DNA of 64,000 nucleotides from assembly GCA_020851235.1 (NCBI GenBank), contig JADZDD010000005.1, forward strand, positions 50,703 to 114,702, written 5' to 3'. The stretch comes from Burkholderiales bacterium. Its GTDB lineage: Bacteria > Pseudomonadota > Gammaproteobacteria > Burkholderiales > Casimicrobiaceae. Shown one piece after another: positions 9,704 through 18,797 of the stretch; the stretch's first letter is position 1; each line of letters begins with the position of its first letter. The notes beneath the pieces are model-generated. The model was not told the origin of the DNA, made no database searches, and was given only the letters and a program-made list of their open reading frames with translations. The position numbers were made by a program, and so were the translations under genes.

Positions 9704-10153
9704 ATGTATTCCGCCCCTCGCCGCCCCGGCGGCTTCACGCTGATCGAGGTGATGATCACCGTCGCAATCGTGGGCGTGCTCGCCGCGATTGCGCTGCCGT
9801 CATACTTCGAATACATCCAGCGCAGCAAGATCATCGACGCGACGACGAAGCTCGGCGACTACCGGGCGCAGATGGAGAAGTTCTTCCTCGACAATCGCAC
9901 CTACGACAACGGCGGTGGCGCGTGCGGGATCACGCCACCCACGCCCGCCGGTGGGGACGCGTTCGAAATCAGCTGCGCCTTCGGCTCGGCGACGACGTAT
10001 ACCGCAACGGCCACCGGTCGTCCGGCGGCCGGCATGTCGGCGGACTTCAAGTACCACATCACGCAGGCCGGGGTGAAGTCATCGGCGGGGCCCACCGGAT
10101 GGACGTCAGCAACCGGATGCTGGGCCGTGCGCAAGGATGGGAGCTGCCAGTGA
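9704..10153 (+). CDS. pilE: Type IV pilin PilE-like
   Basis: A type IV pilin-like subunit, 149 residues. The 10-residue basic leader ends at the peptidase site GG|FTLIEVMITVAIVGVLAAI, with Glu+5, followed by ALPSYFEYIQRSKIIDATTKL, the canonical helix of PilE minor pilins. The C-terminus TGCWAVRKDGSC carries the disulfide-forming Cys pair seen in PilE proteins of betaproteobacteria. It has a good ribosome site (AGGGAG six to seven bases before ATG) and a possible promoter with TTGACA. Its stop overlaps the next gene by one base, so it heads a tightly coupled minor pilin operon. Whether it is a minor pilin or the major subunit cannot be settled; its company suggests minor. Confidence 0.92.
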   Translation: MYSAPRRPGGFTLIEVMITVAIVGVLAAIALPSYFEYIQRSKIIDATTKLGDYRAQMEKFFLDNRTYDNGGGACGITPPTPAGGDAFEISCAFGSATTYTATATGRPAAGMSADFKYHITQAGVKSSAGPTGWTSATGCWAVRKDGSCQ

Positions 10154-10701
10154 TGCGGCGCGCACGCTCCGTCGTGCCCCGTGGCTTCACACTGATCGAG
10201 CTCATGGTCGGGCTCGCGATCGCCATCCTGCTGCTCCTTCTGGCCGCACCCGGCTATGGCCGCTGGATCGCCGACTCGCAGATCGCCGCCGCCGCGTCGG
10301 CGATGGCGGACGGAATCCGCTTCGCGCAAGCCGAGGCGATCAAGCGCAACACCGGGGTGGAGTTCACCGTCGGGACCGATGAATGGCATGTCAATGTCGT
10401 CGGCTCGGCCACCAAGCTGCGTGAGGGCACGTTTGCCGAGGGTGCAAAGTTCGCCGTGATGCAGCCGACGCCATCTTCGAGCACCACGGTCACGTTCAAC
10501 GCCTTCGGAATGATCGAGGCGGCCAACGCAAACGCGCCGACCGTCCCGTTGACCGACGTCGACATCACGATGAGTTCGGCGTCCAAGCCCACCGGACTGC
10601 GCGTGCTGATCGCCAACGGTGCCGGCGGCAGCGGTGTGCGCGTCTGCGATCCGGACCCCAACCTCTCCTGGCCTGCCGACGGCAAGGCGTGCCCGACATG
10701 A
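10153..10701 (+). CDS. fimU: GspH/FimT-type minor pseudopilin (second copy)
   Basis: A second FimT/FimU-class minor pilin of 182 residues, probably part of the initiation complex with PilV, PilW and PilX. The leader ends RG|FTLIELMVGLAIAILLLLLAAP with Glu+5. Downstream, ASAMADGIRFAQAEAIKRNTGVEF is the GspH signature, and the tail has a Cys pair (VRVCDPDP and KACPT). The ATG at 10153 overlaps the pilE stop codon (TGATG), and its own stop overlaps pilV. The symbol fimU is by position in the operon; fimT would be equally acceptable. Confidence 0.9.
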   Translation: MRRARSVVPRGFTLIELMVGLAIAILLLLLAAPGYGRWIADSQIAAAASAMADGIRFAQAEAIKRNTGVEFTVGTDEWHVNVVGSATKLREGTFAEGAKFAVMQPTPSSSTTVTFNAFGMIEAANANAPTVPLTDVDITMSSASKPTGLRVLIANGAGGSGVRVCDPDPNLSWPADGKACPT

Positions 10702-11168
10702 AACGCGACATCGCCATGGCCCGACGCGAAACGGGCTCGTTCATGCTCGAGGCGCTCATCGCGATCCTGATCGTCGCGCTCGGGGTCCTGGGTTCGGTCG
10801 GGCTCCTCGCGCGCTCGCTCCAGGAGACGGGTGACGCGCGCAATCGCGCCGAAGCAGCCGCGCTCGCCAACGGCCTCATCAACGACATGTGGTTGAGCGA
10901 TCGGCTCACGACGACGCTGCAGGCCGAGTACGACAGCAATCCGGGAACCGGCAACGGCTACCTCGATTTCAAGGCGCTCGTCGCATCGCGGCTTCCGAAT
11001 ACGGCAGCGACACCCCCCGAGGTCGTCGTGCAAAGCGGGCCGATCGTTCCGGCCAACCCGGCGCTGCAGACGAACTCCACCGTCACGATCACGATCACCT
11101 GGCAGCCTCCGGGCGACACGGTGCCGCACAAGTACGACGTCATGGCGTCGATCGGGGCCAATCAATGA
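10698..11168 (+). CDS. pilV: Type IV pilus minor pilin PilV
   Basis: PilV is a minor pilin of the type IV pilus tip complex. The 156-residue product has the cleavage region TG|SFMLEALIAILIVALGVLGSVGL with Glu+5; the +1 residue is Ser where Phe or Met is usual. The following RSLQETGDARNRAEAAALANGLINDMW is the typical PilV helix and amphipathic region. ATG 10698 overlaps the previous stop (ATGA), and the stop overlaps the pilW start in the same way. A GTG nine bases upstream is also in frame but less likely. Confidence 0.92.
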   Translation: MKRDIAMARRETGSFMLEALIAILIVALGVLGSVGLLARSLQETGDARNRAEAAALANGLINDMWLSDRLTTTLQAEYDSNPGTGNGYLDFKALVASRLPNTAATPPEVVVQSGPIVPANPALQTNSTVTITITWQPPGDTVPHKYDVMASIGANQ

Positions 11169-12508
11169 TTCGCGCTCGCTTCCCCGTCGCCCTCGCCGCT
11201 CGCCAGCGCGGCGTCGGGATCATGGAAACGATGATCGGCATCCTGATCGGGCTCATCGTCGTCGTGGTCGTCTACAACATGCTCGCCGTCGCCGAGAACT
11301 ACAAGCGCACGGCGATCGGCACGGCCGATGCGCAGATCACCGGCCTCATGAGCCAATTCATGGTGAGCCAGGACATCGCGAGCGGGGGCAACGGCATCGC
11401 AAGCGGTTACAACGACCTCATCACGTGCAACCTCGACGAAGCGGGCGGCGCGCCGACCAAGGAAACGTCACTCAAGCCGATCCCGCTGCTCATCACGGCC
11501 GGGACCGGCGACAACCCGGATTCGTTCATCGCGCGTCACGGCGGCTCGCCACACGTCATCTGGCCGGTGCCCTTCCGCCCCGTCGACGCGGTCACCGATA
11601 CCGTGGTCGCCGGCGCCGACATCCAGGTGCAGTCGCCGAACGGTTTTCTCACGCCGGCCAAAGCGTCGCTCCCGACGTCGACCAACCCGTACTGGGCGGT
11701 CGCGGTCGCCAACGACGGCAGCAACAAATGCGGCCTCATCGGCATCGGCGCGGCGGCCCCCGCCACGACGCCGCTCATGGACGATTCGGGAGAAGTCAAG
11801 CTCACGCAGGTGGCGCCCAAGACGACGATCGCGTACAAGGGCGTCCCGCAGAACGCGGCGGGTACGGGCGCCATGTTGCTCATCCTCGGGCCACAGAACG
11901 GCCCCGGTGCGGCCACGCGCGTGCGCTACGACCTCAACAACGGGCAACTGCGCTCGACCAACTGCATGTTTGCCGACGGTTGCTCCAACGCCGGCGCCGT
12001 ACCGGTTCCGATCGCGCAGAACATCGTCTGGATGAAGGCGCAGTACGGGATCGACACCAACGCGGTCCTGCCCAACGGCACCCTGCCCGGGCGCTTCGAG
12101 TGCTGGGCGCGGCCCACGAACGACGGCGATTGCGCGATCGCGGGCAGCGGCGGGTGGGCGCCGGACGAGATCCTCAAGGCGGGACAAGGAGGTGTGCCGG
12201 CGAATCTTCTGAACCGCATCGTCGCGGTGCGCATCGCCTTCGTCGTGCGCGCCGACGAACCCGATTTCCGTGACCCCGCGCTCTACCGGACGACGGCGAC
12301 GACGATCGACGGCGTGACCGGGACCCGCGCCGATCAGTACATCTTCAACTGCCCCGCGAACACCGACGCCGATTGCCCGAATCGCCTCCAGATCCCGGCC
12401 GGCGCGACCGGATCGGGCAAGGTCATGGAAGACGGCTGGCGTTACCGCGTCTACGAGATGGTCGTCCCACTGCGCAATGCGCTTTTCGCCGGAACCACCC
12501 CGTCATGA
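11165..12508 (+). CDS. pilW: Type IV pilus assembly protein PilW
   Basis: PilW is a large minor pilin, here 447 residues. The leader ends QRG|VGIMETMIGILIGLIVVVVVYNML, with Glu+5 (+1 Val), and the long globular part is rich in Gly, Thr and Asn as usual for the family. Conserved positions include MSQFMVSQDIASGGNGI and the C-terminal YRVYEMVVPLRNALF. Several Cys (ITCNLDEAG, NKCGLIG, NCMFADGC, FECWARP, FNCPANTDADCPN) could make disulfides after export. Starts and stops overlap with both neighbours by four bases. Confidence 0.93.
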   Translation: MIRARFPVALAARQRGVGIMETMIGILIGLIVVVVVYNMLAVAENYKRTAIGTADAQITGLMSQFMVSQDIASGGNGIASGYNDLITCNLDEAGGAPTKETSLKPIPLLITAGTGDNPDSFIARHGGSPHVIWPVPFRPVDAVTDTVVAGADIQVQSPNGFLTPAKASLPTSTNPYWAVAVANDGSNKCGLIGIGAAAPATTPLMDDSGEVKLTQVAPKTTIAYKGVPQNAAGTGAMLLILGPQNGPGAATRVRYDLNNGQLRSTNCMFADGCSNAGAVPVPIAQNIVWMKAQYGIDTNAVLPNGTLPGRFECWARPTNDGDCAIAGSGGWAPDEILKAGQGGVPANLLNRIVAVRIAFVVRADEPDFRDPALYRTTATTIDGVTGTRADQYIFNCPANTDADCPNRLQIPAGATGSGKVMEDGWRYRVYEMVVPLRNALFAGTTPS

Positions 12509-13125
12509 AATCGCTCGCTGCCCGCACCCTCGCACCGCGGCGCCAACAGGGCGTCGTGCTCTTCGTCGCGCTCATCGCCATGGTGATCCTGATGCTCGCC
12601 GGGCTCACGCTGATGCGCTCGATCGATACGAGTTCGGGGGTCGCCGGCAACATGGCGTTTCGCACCTCGTCGCAGGCGCCGGTCAACTACGCCATCGAGC
12701 AATCGGTCGACACGATCTACAAGTCCAAGACGCTCGCCACGCAAAATGCGAGCGAGCCCGCGAAGAACTACTTCGCATTCATCCAGGCCAACGAATCGAA
12801 GACCGGCGTTCCTCAGGTGCTCAGAGGCGACTATTCCAGCATGAAGTCCGCGTATGCCGGTGCAGGGCTTCCGGCGGCGTATTCGGATAGCGTCAGCGGT
12901 GTCGAAGTCCGCTGGGTCATCGAACGGGTCTGCAACATGGCCGCCGTGACGCCGGGCGAGATCATCGGCCACTGCGACATCCTGCCGCCCAAGGTGCCGA
13001 GCGCCGGCACCGACAACAAGTACAAGCCGATTCCGTTGCCGCCGATCCCGCTCTTCCGCGTCACCGTGCGCGCGGACATCCCGAATACCAATGCCGTGAC
13101 GTACGCGCAGACGTTCCTGCGCTGA
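12505..13125 (+). CDS. pilX: Type IV pilus assembly protein PilX
   Basis: PilX is a minor pilin of the GspK-like class that caps the initiation complex. In 206 residues the leader ends RRQQG|VVLFVALIAMVILMLAGLTL. As in other PilX proteins the +5 residue is not Glu (here Phe), which lets it act at the top of the complex. The next part LMRSIDTSSGVAGNMAFRTSSQAP matches the family helix. The ATG overlaps the pilW stop (ATGA). PilY1 begins 33 bases downstream with its own ribosome site. Confidence 0.92.
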   Translation: MKSLAARTLAPRRQQGVVLFVALIAMVILMLAGLTLMRSIDTSSGVAGNMAFRTSSQAPVNYAIEQSVDTIYKSKTLATQNASEPAKNYFAFIQANESKTGVPQVLRGDYSSMKSAYAGAGLPAAYSDSVSGVEVRWVIERVCNMAAVTPGEIIGHCDILPPKVPSAGTDNKYKPIPLPPIPLFRVTVRADIPNTNAVTYAQTFLR

Positions 13126-13157
13126 TCACGCGACGAGCGCTTCCAGGGAGCCTCCAG

Positions 13158-16100
13158 ATGCGACCGACCACTCCGATCCAACGCTTCCTTGCGAACGCGC
13201 TCAACGCCTTCCTCGCCTGGACCATGGTGCTGTGGCCCGTGACGTCCGTGTATGGCGCCCCGACGCCGCTGGCCGACGTCCCGATCGCAGCGAAGGTGTC
13301 GGCGAAGCCGAACATCATCTTCACGCTCGATGATTCGGGAAGCATGCAACTCAACTTCCTGCCGGACTACGCTGTTCCTCTCACGGCGCAGGAAAAGACA
13401 AATGCGGGACGGGTCATACGGCTGGGCGGAATTACGCGCGTGGGCAGCACGGCGACGGCAACAGCTTACGACTCGATCAACGACGTGAACGTGGGTGACT
13501 TTGTAAACATCGTCGGCGCCGTTCAGCCTGAATACAACGGCTTCGTGGAGGTCACATCGAAAACGCCAACCAAATTCACGTACGAAGTGAGTGGAACGCC
13601 GGTAACACCCGCCACGGTCGCCCCCGGATACGGAAGGATCCAGATACTCGTGGGTTCGGGATACTGCCGCAGTGGAAATTGGCAGACATGGTGTACGCAG
13701 CAACCCGTCGCGATCTCGATGACGGGAAGCACGATTACGGGCAATACGATCTCTCGGGCGGCTGGAACGGGCCCCGTGACGGCAACGGCGACGAATACGG
13801 CCGCCAACTACTCGCTGCTGAATACGGGGGATTCGATCCTGATCCAGCACAACTCGAGCGGCAATCCCCCCGGGAATGCGTCCGATCCCTTTTACGGCGT
13901 ATTCATCATCACCAAGGTCAATGCGACGACGATCACCTACACGATCAACGCGGTCGCGGGCACACCGACGTACGCGGGCGGCAACAAGCAGTTCGTCATC
14001 CAGGGCGGTTCCGGCTTCGCACCTCCGCCGCTGCATGCGGCCGAATTCAACCGACTCGCGTACAACCCGGCAGTCACCTATACGGCGCCCAAGAAGGACG
14101 ACGGCACACCGCTGACGAACACGGGTACCGATGCCAACGGAAACTACGGATACAGCGCGCTGAAATGGGGTACGCCTAGCGTTGATCGCGACCCGTACTC
14201 GGCGTATGAGACTGCGGCAGGCGTAACCCCGATGTGGGAATCCTGGCGGAAAGACAATCTCAGCATCAAGATCGGCGTCGCCCTGTACTGCAACAGCGAC
14301 TGGCCGATCCTGGAGAATGACATCTATTTCCCTGGAGGACCGAATGGCGCGACTGCATACGACGCCGGAGACTCCAACGGCCAGTATCGCGCCGGGGCGG
14401 GTGCGCATTGTCGCATCAATGGCACCGCCTACGACGCCTCAGTTGCGACCGGGGCCCCAGCGGTCACGGATGACTATAACTATCCATGGAGGCTGTCCAG
14501 TGGCGGCCCGGATGGCAAGTATTTTTATCGTCAGGTCGACAGGCGGAAACTTTGGTGCGACAAGACGTCTCCGTACTGGCCACGCAACGGCACCATCATC
14601 GGCTGCGATGGTGGCACGTTCGTCCCAGGCAGCTCCGTTACCCAGTATTGCAAGGTTACTGGAAGCGACGATGTCTGTCAGGGGTCCTATCCTTTCCTCA
14701 AGTACACCGCCAACGAGGGCGGAGAGTTCTGCGACGACAGTGCGACCTACTGTGGCGGTAGCGATGGGCCGGGGACAGGCACGCTTCCGGAATGCAAGAA
14801 GTGCACGTGCGTGAAGAACGCGCCGCGCACGCTCGGAACCTGCACCCGGTCCGACACCAACACGCCTGGCGCCGGAAGCTGCAATTGCGTGGGTGCAGGA
14901 TGTTCGGTTCCAGCGTGTCCGAACTTCACGATCACGCCCAACACCTGCACTGGCGGCACCCCGATCTACGCCGACATCCCGGCAACGACCGTGAGCTGCT
15001 CGACCAAGCTTTGGGACCCTGTTACCGGCAAGAATCAGACGGCATCGCTCCTGGACGACGCTGGCGCACCCAATACTACCGGCGCGCCCGGCACGACGTG
15101 CCGCCACAACAATTACACCTACGCCGTGGGCGGTTCGGCAGGGCCAGTGAAGTACGGCAACTCCCCGCATCTGTATCCAGGGGAAGGTGCCGGCACCGGC
15201 CTCTTCAATTTCGAGGTCACGGGTGGTTGTCCGACCGTGGGTGCGACGGTGCAGATTCCGCGGCACTACTACGTGATCGATTCGGTCGAGTTCTGCAACG
15301 ACAGGATCGTCACTGCCAACGATCAATGGCGCGGCTTCGGCACGGGGACCTGCAAGGACTCCAACGACCTGGGCGAGTACAAGGAAGTGAAGTACGGGAA
15401 GTTCACGCGCATCGATCTCTTCCCGAGCAATAGCCGGCCGTTCGCCGGCAACTCCAACTACGCAGCAACGTCCGGTGGGCACTACCCCAAGGGTCCGCCT
15501 TCGGAGCCGGCGAGTCGCGTCTGGCTGGACACGACTGATCCCTCTCCGGAAACATCGGAGTCCATCAATTACGCCAACTGGTACGCGTACTACAGCACGC
15601 GACTCAATGCGGCGAAGACGACGACATCGCAAGCCTTCTCCTATCTCACCAACGTTCCCCCGGATCCGATCGCGTATCGAGTCGGCTTCCATACGCTCGG
15701 CGAGGAGCCTTTGGGCTATGGCGGTGACGGGACCCCCATCATCTGGCTCGATGTCGCCGACTGGGATCCAGCGCAACGCACGGCGTGGTATGGCAAGCTC
15801 TTCGGCATCGCCGTGAGCACGTACAAGACGCCCACGCTCGACGCGATGGTGCGCATCGGAAGTCTCGTCGAACGCGGCGACAACGGCGGGATGCCGGCGT
15901 ATATCAATCCGCTGCCCGCGAGCGCCAAGGATCCCTTCGCCGAGAAATCGCCGGGATCGAAGATCACGTGCCAGGCGAACTATCACATCCTCTTCACCGA
16001 CGGCAAGACGAACCAAGTCACGCCGATCACGACCGTCGCGGATCGTGATGAGGACATCGACGCCTCCCTCGTCGCGCTCGGCGCCACCGGTGCCGAGGCG

Positions 16101-18707
16101 CTCGAAAAACCCTACCACAAGCTCGATGGGCTCGTGGCAGGCGCGTGGCCGGCACCGTTCCGGCAAGGCACCGTGGTGCCAAACACGCTGGCGGACGTCG
16201 CCGCGTACTATTGGGCGCGTGACCTGCGCACCGGTCTCAAGAACGACGTGCCGAACCACTCCGGCGAGAAGACCGGCCTCACCTGCACCAATGTGACCCC
16301 CCCGCCGTGCACGCTCCCGCCGTACGACCTCGGCGTCTACGATCCGGGCGACTATTACTATCCCGCGCTCGATCCCACCAAGGACGTCGCCTTCTGGCAG
16401 CACGTGAACTTCAGCGCGATCTCGTTCGGCGCCGAAGGCACGCTCAATGCAAGCGGGCAAGCGAACCAGCTCAACACGCTCCTCTCGATCAAGAGCGGTG
16501 GACTGGAGTGGCCGAACCTCACGAGCCCAAATAATCCGATCTATCCGCGCGGTGCGGGCGCAGGCGCCGTTGCGGTCGACGACCTGTGGCACGCGACCGT
16601 CATGTCGCGCGGCTCGTTCGTCTTCGCGCGCTCGCCGCTCGAGGTTTCCTACGGCCTCGCCAGCATCCTCGCCGGCATCCAGAACCAGCGGAAGTCGCGC
16701 GCGGGTGCGGCCTTCGGCGGCCAGGTCCTCGATGCAGGCAACGATGTCATCTTCGAACCCACGATCGAGCCGGGTTGGGCGGGTGACCTCCTCAAGATCC
16801 AGATCGACCCGGCCACCGGCAATACGATCAAGACGTGGTGGTCCGCCGCGAAGTCGCTCGCGGGCCAGATCGACCCGGTGGTCACCGGGGTGCCCGAGCC
16901 GTGGATGGACCCGGATCACCGCCGCATCGTGACGATGAACGGTACCGCAGGTGTGCCGTTCCAGTGGGACGACATTTCGACGGCACAGCGCGCCTCCCTC
17001 GCCCCTGGCGCGACGCAGCAGAAGAAGCTCATCGCCTACTTGAGGGGCGGCAACAGCTACTCCGGGACGCCGATCGAAGGCACCTCCATCGGCCAGTTCC
17101 GCAAGCGCTATGGCGCGATGGGTGACATCAGCAATGCGAAGCCCGTCATCGTCTTCGAACCGGACCGGCCGTATCTCGAATCTTCCGATGCCGGCTACGC
17201 GGCGTACAAGACCGCCAAGACCGGGCGCGCGGTGCGCGTCGTCGCGCCCGCCAACGACGGCATGGTCCACGTCTTCGACGCGGGCCCGATGCCCAAGGCT
17301 GCCACGTCTGCCGGGCCGGCGATCCCCGTGTCGGCCGGTGGCGGCACCGAGGTCTTTGCGTACATTCCGAAGGCCCTCTTCAAGGGCGAGGCCGGAACTG
17401 TCAACGAGGATGCGAGCGGCATCCAGGCGCTCGCCTACCAGGATGGCGGCGTGCCGATCTACAAGCATCACATGTACGTCGACTCGTCACCGCGTGTTGC
17501 CGACGTCGACTTCGGCAGCGGCGGCAGCAACGACTGGCGCACGATCGTCGTCGGCGGGTTGGGCAAGGGTGGGAACAGCTACTACGCGCTCGACCTCACC
17601 AACCCCGACGCCGCGGACGAGGACGAGGCTGCCGCCAAGGTGCTGTGGGAGTGGAGCAACTCGGAGGTGAAGTACTCCTACGGTCGGCCGGTCATCGTCA
17701 AGGTCCGGGACAGCGGTGGTAACGTCACGTGCGAAGACGGCGTGAAGTGCCGCTGGGTGGTGATCGTCACCGGCGGCTACGACAACACGTCGGGCAAGGG
17801 GAAGGTCTTCTTCCTCGATGCCAAGACGGGGACGCTCTTGAGCACGGTCACCACGAGCGCGGGACAACCGTCGGGAACGGGCCAGGCAGCAGGGCTCGCC
17901 CAGATCCACGCGTTCGTCAAGAACCAGAACAACCAGATCGCCGAGCAGATCTACGGCGGTGACCTTCTGGGCAACGTGTGGCGCATCGACGTCTCCGCGG
18001 TCGACTCGTACAAGGCGGCATCGGCCGTGCTCTTCGCCGAACTCACCGACCCCAGCGGCAACCCGCAACCGGTCACCGTTGCGCCGCAGATCGAGATCGA
18101 CATCAACACCGGCGTAGACCGTTACGTGTTCATCGGCACCGGACGCCTGCTCGATCCTTCCGACCTCGTCACCCCGGATCCGCCGCAAACGCAGACGATG
18201 TACGCGATCCGCGACGGGACGCTGCTCGCGCCGGCGTCGACGGGCCTGCCGATCAAGCCACGCGTCACGATGAAGCCAACGTCCAGTGACGGCGTGAGTG
18301 CGATTGCCGGCGGTGCGCCGAACGGCTGGTATCACGACCTGCCCAATGAGACCGACAATTCGCAGCGCATCGTCGTCGATCCGCAGTCGAATGTGAACGT
18401 GGCGGCGTACGTCGGTACCAAGGTGCAAAACGACCCGTGCCTAATCTCGCTCCCGGCAACGCTCTACGCACGCGACTACACCACGGGCGAAGCGCTCACC
18501 TGGGACGGGTCGACCGTCGTGAACGGCATCGAGTTCGAGCAGGGCCTCGTCGACATCGAGACCGTCGGGATGATCCAGTCCGACGGCAGCCAGATCGTCG
18601 GGATCATCGGCTCGCAGGAAGTGCCTGGCATCAAGCCCGCCAAGATCAAGAACAAGTTCACGGGCGTCGGCACCCGGATGTCGTGGCGCCTGCTGGGCGG
18701 CGAATGA
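13158..18707 (+). CDS. pilY1: Type IV pilus tip-associated adhesin PilY1, unusually large
   Basis: PilY1/PilC proteins sit at the pilus tip, control retraction and bind surfaces. The 1849-residue product has a signal-like N-terminus (hydrophobic residues 14-33), then a von Willebrand A-type fold start NIIFTLDDSGSM with MIDAS pattern D58-x-S60-x-S62. The VWA region is interrupted by long inserts; residues about 378-732 hold 22 Cys (for example ECKKCTC and SCNCVGAGC) and DNA there is visibly less GC-rich. The VWA continuation (FTDGKTNQ) is near residue 950. The C-terminal PilY1 beta-propeller spans about 1290-1715, with VVGGLGKGGNSYYALDL and IYGGDLLGNVWRIDV. The Asp-rich calcium loop expected just before the latter is replaced by NQNNQIAEQ. 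It is about 700 residues longer than the Pseudomonas protein. A ribosome site AGGGAG precedes the ATG. Confidence 0.95.
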   Translation: MRPTTPIQRFLANALNAFLAWTMVLWPVTSVYGAPTPLADVPIAAKVSAKPNIIFTLDDSGSMQLNFLPDYAVPLTAQEKTNAGRVIRLGGITRVGSTATATAYDSINDVNVGDFVNIVGAVQPEYNGFVEVTSKTPTKFTYEVSGTPVTPATVAPGYGRIQILVGSGYCRSGNWQTWCTQQPVAISMTGSTITGNTISRAAGTGPVTATATNTAANYSLLNTGDSILIQHNSSGNPPGNASDPFYGVFIITKVNATTITYTINAVAGTPTYAGGNKQFVIQGGSGFAPPPLHAAEFNRLAYNPAVTYTAPKKDDGTPLTNTGTDANGNYGYSALKWGTPSVDRDPYSAYETAAGVTPMWESWRKDNLSIKIGVALYCNSDWPILENDIYFPGGPNGATAYDAGDSNGQYRAGAGAHCRINGTAYDASVATGAPAVTDDYNYPWRLSSGGPDGKYFYRQVDRRKLWCDKTSPYWPRNGTIIGCDGGTFVPGSSVTQYCKVTGSDDVCQGSYPFLKYTANEGGEFCDDSATYCGGSDGPGTGTLPECKKCTCVKNAPRTLGTCTRSDTNTPGAGSCNCVGAGCSVPACPNFTITPNTCTGGTPIYADIPATTVSCSTKLWDPVTGKNQTASLLDDAGAPNTTGAPGTTCRHNNYTYAVGGSAGPVKYGNSPHLYPGEGAGTGLFNFEVTGGCPTVGATVQIPRHYYVIDSVEFCNDRIVTANDQWRGFGTGTCKDSNDLGEYKEVKYGKFTRIDLFPSNSRPFAGNSNYAATSGGHYPKGPPSEPASRVWLDTTDPSPETSESINYANWYAYYSTRLNAAKTTTSQAFSYLTNVPPDPIAYRVGFHTLGEEPLGYGGDGTPIIWLDVADWDPAQRTAWYGKLFGIAVSTYKTPTLDAMVRIGSLVERGDNGGMPAYINPLPASAKDPFAEKSPGSKITCQANYHILFTDGKTNQVTPITTVADRDEDIDASLVALGATGAEALEKPYHKLDGLVAGAWPAPFRQGTVVPNTLADVAAYYWARDLRTGLKNDVPNHSGEKTGLTCTNVTPPPCTLPPYDLGVYDPGDYYYPALDPTKDVAFWQHVNFSAISFGAEGTLNASGQANQLNTLLSIKSGGLEWPNLTSPNNPIYPRGAGAGAVAVDDLWHATVMSRGSFVFARSPLEVSYGLASILAGIQNQRKSRAGAAFGGQVLDAGNDVIFEPTIEPGWAGDLLKIQIDPATGNTIKTWWSAAKSLAGQIDPVVTGVPEPWMDPDHRRIVTMNGTAGVPFQWDDISTAQRASLAPGATQQKKLIAYLRGGNSYSGTPIEGTSIGQFRKRYGAMGDISNAKPVIVFEPDRPYLESSDAGYAAYKTAKTGRAVRVVAPANDGMVHVFDAGPMPKAATSAGPAIPVSAGGGTEVFAYIPKALFKGEAGTVNEDASGIQALAYQDGGVPIYKHHMYVDSSPRVADVDFGSGGSNDWRTIVVGGLGKGGNSYYALDLTNPDAADEDEAAAKVLWEWSNSEVKYSYGRPVIVKVRDSGGNVTCEDGVKCRWVVIVTGGYDNTSGKGKVFFLDAKTGTLLSTVTTSAGQPSGTGQAAGLAQIHAFVKNQNNQIAEQIYGGDLLGNVWRIDVSAVDSYKAASAVLFAELTDPSGNPQPVTVAPQIEIDINTGVDRYVFIGTGRLLDPSDLVTPDPPQTQTMYAIRDGTLLAPASTGLPIKPRVTMKPTSSDGVSAIAGGAPNGWYHDLPNETDNSQRIVVDPQSNVNVAAYVGTKVQNDPCLISLPATLYARDYTTGEALTWDGSTVVNGIEFEQGLVDIETVGMIQSDGSQIVGIIGSQEVPGIKPAKIKNKFTGVGTRMSWRLLGGE

Positions 18708-18797
18708 TGCACTGATCCACTTCTCCGGGGTACGCTACGGGGCGGCGCGCGAGTTTCGCGGCCGCCTCGGCGTTTTCGGAGCACGGCGCGCACGCGT

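Noticed and set aside
14439..17471. About 1000-codon open frame on the minus strand opposite pilY1
   Set aside because: Product is Arg/Val/Gly-rich shadow peptide with no domain; pilY1 on the plus strand is clear by family. High GC content favours such antisense frames.
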